Program-made: the position numbers and the translations under genes | Shown: positions 29,492-37,242 of the stretch, piece by piece | Layout of the letters: each line of letters starts with the position of its first letter | How positions within the stretch are numbered: position 1 is the first letter of the stretch | NCBI GenBank assembly: GCA_903850425.1 | Contig: CAINLR010000161.1 | Span: 1 to 64,000 of the forward strand | Direction of reading: 5' to 3' | Origin: an uncultured Verrucomicrobia subdivision 3 bacterium | Lineage (GTDB): Bacteria; Verrucomicrobiota; Verrucomicrobiia; Limisphaerales; UBA11358 | Length of the DNA stretch: 64,000 bases | Notes under the pieces: model-generated | What the model was told of the DNA's origin: nothing | The model's database searches: none | The model's input: only the letters and a program-made list of their open reading frames with translations

Positions 29492-30141
29492 GGAATGCCT
29501 CCGATGCCGAGCGCGCTCAACGAGCCACCCGGATTTTGTGACGCGAGTTTTTCTTTTTGCTGCTGATACGCCATGAACAGACTGCCGCCTTTCACATTGA
29601 AGCCGAGATCGTTCACGCTCAAAACGCGCATGCCGAGACTGATTTTCGCGCGGATCGGATTCAGGTTCGGATCAAATGCTTCTTCCGTGATGCTGAAATC
29701 CGTCAATCGCACCGGCACTACGCGCGACTTACTCCAAATAAATAATGTCAGCGGCGCGATGACCGGCGCGATTTCCAGTGTGCCGGATTGTTCCAAACGG
29801 TTGTTCGCCTGCAACTGCGTGGACGACGGATAAACGATCATTTCCAACGCGGCGAGTTGCGGATGAATTCCCAGACTCGTCGCGAGCCCGTCAGCAGTTT
29901 CCAGCTGATCCGTCGCGTCAATTTCCGCATCCAGCTTGATCGTCTCAATCGGCGGACCTTTCAAGCGCAACGCCTCGGAGCGATCCGCCGATTCGCCCGC
30001 CACGCCCTGCGGCTGCAACGAGCGCGTCAGCGTGTCCGGATTGTATTGAAGCACGATTATTTTTTGCACCGCGCCGGAATCCGGGTCCACCAGCACGAGG
30101 CCGCCTTTAACAAGGCGTGGAGAATTGGGAAAGGCGCTCAT
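29488..30141 (-). CDS. CIS tube-initiator protein (Cis7-like, N-terminal domain only)
   Basis: 217 residues from ATG 30141 (FPNSPRLVKGGLVLVDPDSG). VLQYNPDTLTRSLQPQG and LRLKGPPIETIKLDAEIDATD are hallmarks of the contractile injection system tube protein domain found in Afp7/Pvc7, which caps the baseplate-proximal end of the inner tube. The C-terminus is NLNPIRAKISLGMRVLSVNDL. The usual C-terminal LysM is missing here and supplied by the next gene. ATGA overlaps on both sides. Confidence 0.87.
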   Translation of the reverse strand: MSAFPNSPRLVKGGLVLVDPDSGAVQKIIVLQYNPDTLTRSLQPQGVAGESADRSEALRLKGPPIETIKLDAEIDATDQLETADGLATSLGIHPQLAALEMIVYPSSTQLQANNRLEQSGTLEIAPVIAPLTLFIWSKSRVVPVRLTDFSITEEAFDPNLNPIRAKISLGMRVLSVNDLGFNVKGGSLFMAYQQQKEKLASQNPGGSLSALGIGGIP

Positions 30142-32078
30142 GGTGTGGGTGGTGGGGCGGCAACGGGCGGACACGCCAGCACCGCGCCGCGAAAAGGATC
30201 AATCGCATCTTGCGCCGCCTGGGCGTCGGCGCCCCAACTATTTTTCCGCGTTTCCAATTCGTTGGTGGCATTGGTCATCGCATCGGATGCATCCGTGCCG
30301 GTCACGCTGAAATTCACGCCGCGATAACGCGTCTCCAACGTCGCCCGCCACGTCTGGCCGATCTGGCGATGCTGCGCTTCGTGCGCGTCCAACGTCGTGC
30401 GCATCGCCCGCCACGCCGCCACTTCCGCCGCCTGATTCGGCCGCGCCGAGGGACTCCAATCGGGCCGATCAATCGGGCAACTCACCGACACGCTTGATTG
30501 CGGATTGCCGCGAACATCTGCTTTCACCGAGCCATCTGGCTGTGGGGTCGTTCTGACGCCAGCTTGACCATTGAAAGAGTAAGTGCAATTGGTCTCTGCC
30601 CATTCCGGCGCATACGGCGAATTGCTGTTCAGCCAGTCCACCACGTCGTTGCAGGCAAGATCCGGCGGCACGGCGTAACGTTGCAACTGCGGCTTCGCAA
30701 CCGATCCAACAGCTCTGACAGAACCCACCGACTGAGTCGCGCCCTGTTGAATGGTGTGAACCAGTTCATGCGCAAGCAGACGCTGACCGGACGTTGTGCC
30801 CGGCTGGAAAGTGCCAGCGGCAAAAACCAAATGGTTGCCGACCGTGTAAGCGGATGCGTTGACTGCCCGCGCCGATTTTGCCGCGCGCTCATCGGTGTGA
30901 ATTCGCACCTGACTAAAATCATGGCCGAAGCGCGATTCCATAAAACCCCGCGTCACAGCATCCAGCGCCGCGCCGCTTTCCGACAACACCTCGTCCACAA
31001 TCGGCGGCGCGCTCTGCGGCCCGGCGGCACTCTCCGCTTTGCGAAATAAGAGCAAACTGTCGTCCTTCTTTTTCCGTTTCAGCGCGCCCAACGGATCCAG
31101 CAAATCATTCGCCTTGGAAAGAACATAATTGTCCAGCCGCTGCTGTTCATCCGCGCGGTCCTGCGGCGTTTTGCTCGCTTCGTCCTGCTTCTGCTTTTCC
31201 GCCCGCAGCCGTGTGATGTCCGACTGAATTTTATCCGACTCGGACGGGCTTTTTGATTTCTTAGCCGACCCGCCGAGCGGAATCGTCAGCGTCAAGCCAG
31301 CCTTTTGCTCCGCCGGTTTTCCGGGCGATGCCGCCGTGTCAGAGTAACTCGCGCCAAGGCTGACTCCGCTTCCGAGCGTCACCGTCAGTCCAATATCCGT
31401 CGGCGAGCGGACTGGTCCTTTCCAAGTGAGTTGCGCTTTCAAACCGGGCGACAGAAAATCGAGCGGAATTTCCGGAATCTGCATCGGCAATTCCTTATTC
31501 GTCGCGATGATCGCCGCCAGCGCGCCGGCAATGGTCGAGCCCACAACGGCTTTCCCTTCCGTCGTCGAAACAAAATCCTTACCCATCTGCTTGACCTTTT
31601 CTTCCAATTGTTTGACGTCGTCTCTGGCCCGCAGCGCCTCAATCACTTTCGGCAGAGCATCCTTCAGTTTGTCCGCGTCTGACTTGGACTTTTCCGTCGT
31701 GGGCCCGGGCGGCGGCGGCGTATCGTCGCGCTGAACTTTTTGTCCTGCCACCATGGTATCAACGGACGCAGCCGAACCTGACATGATGGCATCAGCCACA
31801 CTTTCCGCTTCCTGTTCAAACGCATCACCCGGCTGGTTCACGGCCAGTCGCGACGGCTCGGTTACGGCGATATCTTTAAAATGATGGCCGGCACCATCAG
31901 CTAGACTGCGTTGCAATAAGTCGTCATCCGATTTTTTCTGACACTCGACACACTCGCCTTCGTGACCTGCCGAACCGCCACACGCGCATTGGCGTTGCAG
32001 CAAGTTTTGCGGCGGCACCGTGAAGCTGGTCGAAGCCGACTTCGGCGCTGCAATTCGCGTATGCGTGGATGCGCTCAT
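30138..32078 (-). CDS. DUF4157 plus DUF922-like double-HExxH protein, candidate cargo effector
   Basis: 646 residues. An N-terminal Cys knot (Cys31, 33, 43, 46 in CACGGSAGHEGECVEC) is common in eCIS-associated proteins. The DUF4157 eCIS core domain spans about 360-450 (FGHDFSQVRIHTD, ARAVNASAYTVG, LLAHELVHTIQQ with HELVH at 437-441). A second Zn-protease-like motif, HEAQH at 566-570, lies in a C-terminal domain resembling DUF922. The middle (170-270) is hydrophobic and low in sequence signal, then charged coil. DUF4157 is the most frequent eCIS-linked domain and marks candidate loaded toxins or tube-processing factors. No signal peptide. Whether it is cargo or a maturation protease is inference. 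Confidence 0.85.
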   Translation of the reverse strand: MSASTHTRIAAPKSASTSFTVPPQNLLQRQCACGGSAGHEGECVECQKKSDDDLLQRSLADGAGHHFKDIAVTEPSRLAVNQPGDAFEQEAESVADAIMSGSAASVDTMVAGQKVQRDDTPPPPGPTTEKSKSDADKLKDALPKVIEALRARDDVKQLEEKVKQMGKDFVSTTEGKAVVGSTIAGALAAIIATNKELPMQIPEIPLDFLSPGLKAQLTWKGPVRSPTDIGLTVTLGSGVSLGASYSDTAASPGKPAEQKAGLTLTIPLGGSAKKSKSPSESDKIQSDITRLRAEKQKQDEASKTPQDRADEQQRLDNYVLSKANDLLDPLGALKRKKKDDSLLLFRKAESAAGPQSAPPIVDEVLSESGAALDAVTRGFMESRFGHDFSQVRIHTDERAAKSARAVNASAYTVGNHLVFAAGTFQPGTTSGQRLLAHELVHTIQQGATQSVGSVRAVGSVAKPQLQRYAVPPDLACNDVVDWLNSNSPYAPEWAETNCTYSFNGQAGVRTTPQPDGSVKADVRGNPQSSVSVSCPIDRPDWSPSARPNQAAEVAAWRAMRTTLDAHEAQHRQIGQTWRATLETRYRGVNFSVTGTDASDAMTNATNELETRKNSWGADAQAAQDAIDPFRGAVLACPPVAAPPPTP

Positions 32079-32332
32079 CGTCCCAATCCTCCATGAATTG
32101 CACCCGCGATCTGTTCACCAACGCTTGCCGGTCGCGCATTGTTTTTCATTTGGAACGAGCCACCATCAATCTGAGCCAGCGAAACATTTTTGTGGGCAGA
32201 CAAGGGCTGCGCAGAAATAAGCCGCGCCAATTCCTGTTGCACCGCTTCGCTGATGGCGTGTTTATCACCCGGCGCAAAACCGTGCAGCACCAGTTCTTCA
32301 ATATGCAGATGAATTTCAGATTGAGGTTTCAT
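32075..32332 (-). CDS. Small conserved-type eCIS protein of unknown function
   Basis: 85 residues from ATG 32332. It begins KPQSEIHLHIEELVLHGFAPGDKHAISEAVQQELARLI and ends MKNNARPASVGEQIAGAIHGGLG. I have no family name, but small proteins with an IHLHIEELVLHGF-type opening are found beside DUF4157 genes of eCIS clusters. The two ATGA overlaps place it between the AAA+ ATPase and the DUF4157 protein, so an adaptor or chaperone role for cargo loading is possible (inference). Confidence 0.7.
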   Translation of the reverse strand: MKPQSEIHLHIEELVLHGFAPGDKHAISEAVQQELARLISAQPLSAHKNVSLAQIDGGSFQMKNNARPASVGEQIAGAIHGGLGR

Positions 32333-34182
32333 TCCCAGCCTCCGATCTCCGCGTTGGTGAGCGGCTTTTCGATCTTCACACATTCGGTGCGAGCCGCGTG
32401 CAACAAATGCTTCATCCGCACCGGCTCGTCCGCATCGGCGGCGAGAAATGCGGCGTTGAGCGCGATGTTGCGGATGTTGCCGCCGGCGACGTGCAATTTC
32501 GCCAAGCGTGCCACGTCGAGTCCGTCCACCGGCGTTTGCGCGGGAAACATCCGCCGCCAAATCTCGATTCGCTCCGCCGCGTCCGGAAATGGAAATTGAA
32601 CCACGAACCGAATCCGCCGTAAAAACGCCGGATCCAGCGAGTCCTTCATGTTCGTGGTCAGAATCGCCAGGCCGCGATACGATTCCATGCGTTGTAATAA
32701 ATAGCTCACCTCAATGTTGGCGTAACGGTCATGGCTGTCTTTCACTTCGCTGCGTTTGCCGAACAATGCGTCCGCTTCGTCAAACAGCAAAACCGCGCTC
32801 CCTGCCTCCGCCGCATCGAACACGCGCCGCAAATTTTTTTCCGTCTCGCCGATGTATTTGCTGACCACCTGGCTCAAATCAATCCGATACAAATCGAGCC
32901 GCAATTCATTCGCGAGCACCTCCGCCGCCAAAGTTTTTCCGGTGCCGCTCGCGCCGGCAAACAGCGCGCTGATGCCCAGGCCGCGCGCATTTTTTTCCGC
33001 GAAGCCCCACGTTTCATAAACCTGATCGCGGCGACGAACATGCGCGGAAAGTTCCCGCAGCAGCGTCAACTGCGCCGCGGGCAAGACCAGTTCGCTCCAA
33101 CTGGCGCGGGTCTCGATGCGCTGGGCCAGATCATCCAGCCGTGGCCGCGCCTGGAGGCGGCACTCATGCCACAATTTGTCCGGCGCGACCGCTTTCGCCG
33201 CCGCCGCGCGGATGCTCCCCGCACTGAGATCAAACTGGGCGGCCAGCGATTCCATTTGGCCGTTCACACCGGCATTTTTCCAAACAAGGCGCTGTTCATC
33301 GCGCGTGGGTTTGGCGACGTCAAAATTCACGGACGCGCGAACACCCGGGCGACGGCGTTCGCGAGACGACACAAACAAAACGCCGCCCGCGTGTTCGATG
33401 AACCGCGTCACGGCCAGCTGGTTCTCCGCGTCGTCACATTCCAGCAACACGGCACTCGCGCCCAGCGCCGCTTCGCGTTCCCAAAGCCGGATAAACGTTT
33501 CCAATTCGCGTGAATCAGCGGGAAGCCTTTGTCCGGCAATGGCGTGCAAATTCAAACCGACGGCGGCGCAACTCGCCGTCGCCACGGCGCGTTTGGCGAC
33601 GGGATCAATCCCGCCCAACTGGATGGCTGGCAGCGGACGGCCCTGGCCCAAGACGGCCGCGATTTCCTCCGCGATGGCACGGTGTGAATCCACCAGGTCC
33701 TCCGTGTGGACTACCGGCTCCACCAGGCTCACCAACCGTTCATCCAACTGATTTAGTCCGGTGAGGTAATGCAAAACCCGTTCGTCAATCTTGAGGAGGC
33801 TCCGCGTGAGATTCTGGCCCGGCAGCACTTCAATCAAACGCCAGCGGCGTAGCGGCGCGGCTGGCGTGAGCGCGCTCCAATGCGGTTCCGGCAGCGCACC
33901 GAGGGCGAGGCTGAACGTGGGATAATCACGGCGCGGATCGCCGTTAACCTGGGCGCAGAGCGCCGCAAATTTGGAATCCAGCTCAACGCCCGCGCAGAGC
34001 AGCAAAATGCCGCGCTCAAAATTCGAAAGTCCAAATAGTTTGCAAATCGTTTCCAACGCCGGCGGCGGCGACATTTCCGCGACCGGCACCGCCACTTCCA
34101 ACGACACACGCTGCTCCAACGCGTCGCGCACCGCGTTAAGCGCGGTGGCCAGATGTCGCTGATTGGCTTCAGTCCAATTCAT
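32329..34182 (-). CDS. AAA+ ATPase of the injection system (Cis15-type)
   Basis: 617 residues. The C-terminal half is a single AAA+ module: Walker A GASGTGKT (about 409-416), Walker B VLLFDEADALFG (about 464-475), and the sensor/arginine-finger region RRIRFVVQFPFPDAAERIEIW. The N-terminal half is a winged or substrate domain typical of Cis15, which is thought to help sheath or cargo handling (for instance recycling or assembly). ATGA overlaps with the DUF4255 gene before it and the small protein after it. Confidence 0.9.
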   Translation of the reverse strand: MNWTEANQRHLATALNAVRDALEQRVSLEVAVPVAEMSPPPALETICKLFGLSNFERGILLLCAGVELDSKFAALCAQVNGDPRRDYPTFSLALGALPEPHWSALTPAAPLRRWRLIEVLPGQNLTRSLLKIDERVLHYLTGLNQLDERLVSLVEPVVHTEDLVDSHRAIAEEIAAVLGQGRPLPAIQLGGIDPVAKRAVATASCAAVGLNLHAIAGQRLPADSRELETFIRLWEREAALGASAVLLECDDAENQLAVTRFIEHAGGVLFVSSRERRRPGVRASVNFDVAKPTRDEQRLVWKNAGVNGQMESLAAQFDLSAGSIRAAAAKAVAPDKLWHECRLQARPRLDDLAQRIETRASWSELVLPAAQLTLLRELSAHVRRRDQVYETWGFAEKNARGLGISALFAGASGTGKTLAAEVLANELRLDLYRIDLSQVVSKYIGETEKNLRRVFDAAEAGSAVLLFDEADALFGKRSEVKDSHDRYANIEVSYLLQRMESYRGLAILTTNMKDSLDPAFLRRIRFVVQFPFPDAAERIEIWRRMFPAQTPVDGLDVARLAKLHVAGGNIRNIALNAAFLAADADEPVRMKHLLHAARTECVKIEKPLTNAEIGGWE

Positions 34183-35372
34183 GAGACAGTCACTTTCGGC
34201 CGATTGGCGGGATTCACATCATACGCACTCTCCGCGCCGTCCACGCGGACGCGCAGATCAAAAGTGCCGGGGGCAATGGTAGTTGGAATCGCAAAGCCAA
34301 ACGTGCTCGCGGTAGGTGGATTGGTTGGCAACCGGGTTGGCAGCGGAATCACGAAACTCTGCGTGTCGTTGTTCAGCAGCAGCGCAACCGATTGTTCGCG
34401 GCCAATCGGCGGAGCGAAATCCAGGGTCAGCGTGGCTCCGCGCGCGACCGTAACCGGCGTCGCCGTCGTGATGGCCGGCTGCAAAATAAAAGGCGCGACA
34501 TTGGAGTCGAAGCCGCGATGCGGTTCGTCCGGCGTGCCGAAATTGAAATCGTGAATCACCTGCGCCGTGCGCACGCCGGGTTGCAACGTCGCCGGCAAGG
34601 TCACTTTAATTTGTTGACCGGTCACGCTGGCTGGCACTGCCAGTGTGTCGCCGAATTTTACTTTAGTGACATCGCCACGGAGATTTTGTCCCGTTATGGT
34701 CAGCGTGTCGCCAGCCGCCAAAATTTGCGGGTCCAGATTTTCGATGAACGGATGTTGGAATGGCACTACGAAAAGCTGCCGTTCGAGCACTGGCTTCGGC
34801 ACAACGGGAGAAAGTTCTTCTTCAATCAGCACGACAGAAGCGCGATAGGCGGTGGACAGCGCATACGGTGTTTGAAAGAAAACAGACCAGAGCTTGGAGA
34901 GTTCTTCCAGCGACAGTGACAGCGGCGAGAAGCGCACTGGATCAATGGCATCGGCGAGATTGGAAGTCGCCAGATACGCGTAAGCTGGATCGGTGACGGT
35001 GTCGCGAATCATCTGGCGCGTCAACAGCGGCCACGCGTGCAACGTGCGCACGACGCTTCCAAGCACGCGCTGCGGTTCCAGTTGGCCGTCGTTGCCGTAA
35101 ACACTCAGCAGGTAATGCAGGTCCAGTGCAATGACGGGGCGCTGCCCCGCGCGGCCGTCCGCATTGCGCGTCGGCAGATCGGCATTACGCAAAACGGAGT
35201 TGGGTGTGACCTGATACAAAAAAATATTCACGCCGATTTCCGGCAGGCCATGGCCCGTCGCATCCGGTCGCGCGGTGTTCGCTTTCGCCCCCGGCACATC
35301 CGCGCCGACCACTGCTTGCAACGCGCGCTGCAACGTGGCGGTGACCGTGGCGATGGCGAGGTAATTACTCAT
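34179..35372 (-). CDS. DUF4255 tail-terminator protein with IPT/TIG-like repeats (Cis16-type)
   Basis: 397 residues. The N-terminal 190 residues (NYLAIATVTATLQRALQAVV, GVNIFLYQVTPNSVLRNADLPTRNADG, DLHYLLSVYG) are the Pvc16 N-terminal/DUF4255 domain, which caps the distal end of tube and sheath. From about 215 to 397 IPT/TIG-like beta-sandwich segments follow (IENLDPQILAAGDTLTITGQNLRGD, ITTATPVTVARGATLTLDF). The Ig-like tail may face outward or bind a membrane or partner. ATGA overlap on both sides. Confidence 0.88.
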   Translation of the reverse strand: MSNYLAIATVTATLQRALQAVVGADVPGAKANTARPDATGHGLPEIGVNIFLYQVTPNSVLRNADLPTRNADGRAGQRPVIALDLHYLLSVYGNDGQLEPQRVLGSVVRTLHAWPLLTRQMIRDTVTDPAYAYLATSNLADAIDPVRFSPLSLSLEELSKLWSVFFQTPYALSTAYRASVVLIEEELSPVVPKPVLERQLFVVPFQHPFIENLDPQILAAGDTLTITGQNLRGDVTKVKFGDTLAVPASVTGQQIKVTLPATLQPGVRTAQVIHDFNFGTPDEPHRGFDSNVAPFILQPAITTATPVTVARGATLTLDFAPPIGREQSVALLLNNDTQSFVIPLPTRLPTNPPTASTFGFAIPTTIAPGTFDLRVRVDGAESAYDVNPANRPKVTVS

Positions 35373-36010
35373 CGCGCACCTCCGTCGCGTTTTTGCAGAT
35401 AGTCGTCGAGCGAAAGTCTAGGCGCGACGGCTTTGGCCGGCTTGGGGGTGGGCGCAGTGGATTGGATGGCGCGCACTTCCACGCGACCAATCGTCACATG
35501 AATGGCCGGTGCCGCCGGGCGCGGCTCAAGCTGGGAAAATGAAATTTGCTGGGCCGGCTTGAACGCGGGCCGTTCCGAAAATTCGTGAAACAATTTCGTC
35601 TTGGCGGCGAGGACTTGATCGCCTTTTTCAAGCACGGACGTGGTCGGAACGATTGCTTTATTTGGCTCCGGTTCAATGGCGGGTTTGGCGCTGGCCCCCG
35701 GCAACGGAGTTCGCTGCGACTGTAGGGCGGTCGCGGGATCATTGATTTCAGAAGGCCGGTTCGCAGTTCGCGCAGTGACGGGGACGTCCGCAACCGGCAT
35801 CGCGGCGGAGATTATTTCCGGCGAAACGGAATTCGGAATGGTCGAACTAATTGGCTGCGGCGGTTGCTTTGCGTTCATCAGGGGCGCACCTGGTTGAGCG
35901 TCGCTCAAAGTTTCGGTGGCGGCGGACTCGAACAACGACGGCAGGCGCGGCCGGATCGCCGGCGGTTCGGCGCAACTGCGGGCGATCAGATGGGAAAAGA
36001 AATCGCTCAT
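35369..36010 (-). CDS. Pro/Ala-rich eCIS linker protein with IHVTIGRVEVRA motif
   Basis: 213 residues from ATG 36010. The first 190 residues are Pro/Ala/Ser-rich and probably disordered (RPRLPSLFESAATET). A short conserved motif, AIHVTIGRVEVRAI, stands near 167-180 and the end is LSLDDYLQKRDGGAR. I recall this motif/end pair from proteins located before DUF4255 genes in other eCIS clusters; function unknown. Its position between the gp26-like Zn-ribbon protein and the terminator is kept here. ATGA overlaps at both ends. Confidence 0.65.
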   Translation of the reverse strand: MSDFFSHLIARSCAEPPAIRPRLPSLFESAATETLSDAQPGAPLMNAKQPPQPISSTIPNSVSPEIISAAMPVADVPVTARTANRPSEINDPATALQSQRTPLPGASAKPAIEPEPNKAIVPTTSVLEKGDQVLAAKTKLFHEFSERPAFKPAQQISFSQLEPRPAAPAIHVTIGRVEVRAIQSTAPTPKPAKAVAPRLSLDDYLQKRDGGAR

Positions 36011-36696
36011 GCGTTCACCAGTTCCAAGTAGTAGCGACGGCGGGCCGGACTCAGCGCGAGAATTTCCGATTCCGCCCAACCATACGCCGAGGCGAGCGTG
36101 TGAACTTCGCGCAATAGCCCGCGCGCGGCGGCACTGATTTCGGACCAAAAAAACGCGACAATGTCGAACGGGGCCTCCCACTGGTGGCCGCAACTGGCAC
36201 AGCGCAAGGCGAGTTGGATGTCCGCCAGAGGATCGGCCCGCGACATGGTTTCGATGACGGTCGCAAGGACTGTTTCCGGCAAATTGCCATGACCGTTGGA
36301 AAGGCAGCGCTCCAGCAATTGTTCGCGGCTGTTGACGGTCAACAAATCGGCGCTGGTGGGAAGACGAAATCGCAGCCGATGCTCGGCAAGTTGCAGATCA
36401 AATTCCGCAGGCGGTTCCAGTTCCTTTCCCAACCGAAGGTCTGACGCGTGGAAGGACAGTTCAATTTTCTCGTCGCACGCCGGACAATTGGCCAGGCCGG
36501 TGAATTCCGCGCCAAAAGTCAATTCACGCAATGCAATCAGCCGCTCGTCGCGGCGGCCGATGCTCAAGTCGGCGAGCGAGTCGGGCGGGGATTCCGGACA
36601 CGCCGCCGCCAGCAAGGTGAGCGCCCGGTGAACCGGAGGTTGACTCGCCCCCCGCTCCCAGACACTCAAGAGTTCCGTGGTCGAGAGCGCGCGCAT
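36007..36696 (-). CDS. Zn-ribbon gp26-like baseplate/assembly protein
   Basis: 229 residues. Two Cys pairs, CPAC near residue 72 and CASC near 167, likely form a rubredoxin-like zinc knuckle. The remainder (LSTTELLSVWERG at the start; EVHTLASAYGWAESEILALSPARRRYYLELVNA at the end) resembles T4 gp26/gp51-type hub or chaperone proteins often seen after the tube gene of eCIS. The C-terminal helix AYGWAESEIL-x-L-x-PARRRYYLEL is the most characteristic part. Six bases separate it from the tube stop. Confidence 0.75.
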   Translation of the reverse strand: MRALSTTELLSVWERGASQPPVHRALTLLAAACPESPPDSLADLSIGRRDERLIALRELTFGAEFTGLANCPACDEKIELSFHASDLRLGKELEPPAEFDLQLAEHRLRFRLPTSADLLTVNSREQLLERCLSNGHGNLPETVLATVIETMSRADPLADIQLALRCASCGHQWEAPFDIVAFFWSEISAAARGLLREVHTLASAYGWAESEILALSPARRRYYLELVNA

Positions 36697-36702
36697 AGGC
36701 GA

Positions 36703-37230
36703 TCAGTTGGCCGGATTCGTAAAGGTGGGTTCGCTCGGCTCGGTCACCGATTGATCACGTTCCCAGCCTTCGTTTTCCAATTTGATATGCTGGATGGCGA
36801 CCGCATTCGCGTTCGCATCAAGATCGGGCAGGGCCTGATATTCGCTGACCCACGCGCGATAAATTTTATAAGCGAGCACCACTTGCCCCGCTTCGTTATA
36901 GACCTCGAGAATGAGGTCCTTGCGGAAATCTTTGAGCGAAACCTCCGCGCCGAGCCCGTTGCCGAAGTTCCAGACTTTGTTGGCCCATTTCTCAAACTCG
37001 GTGTCGTGCGTGACGCCGCGCTCGAGCGTGATGGCGTCATATTCGGTGCGGCCGGGAGATTTCCGCGTGCTGCTCGGATCGCCGCCTTCCCGGTGTTTGA
37101 CGACTTCGGTGGTGCGCTTGAGGCCGCCCACTTTGCTAATGCCCGCGACGTATTTGCCGTCCCACTTGACGCGGAACTTGAAATTTTTATACGGATCGAA
37201 CCGGCTGGAATTGACGCTGAATTGTGCCAT
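36703..37230 (-). CDS. Inner tube protein (gp19/Cis1-type)
   Basis: 175 residues, typical for a tube subunit. FSVNSSRFDPYKNFKFRVKWDGKYVAGISKVGGLKRTTEV and the KSPGRTEYDAITLERGVTHD segment are the signature of the phage tail tube gp19 family. AGGAG precedes ATG 37230. Only one tube gene is present, whereas many eCIS carry two or three paralogues (Cis1a/1b/5). Confidence 0.93.
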   Translation of the reverse strand: MAQFSVNSSRFDPYKNFKFRVKWDGKYVAGISKVGGLKRTTEVVKHREGGDPSSTRKSPGRTEYDAITLERGVTHDTEFEKWANKVWNFGNGLGAEVSLKDFRKDLILEVYNEAGQVVLAYKIYRAWVSEYQALPDLDANANAVAIQHIKLENEGWERDQSVTEPSEPTFTNPAN

Positions 37231-37242
37231 AACTCATTTCTC

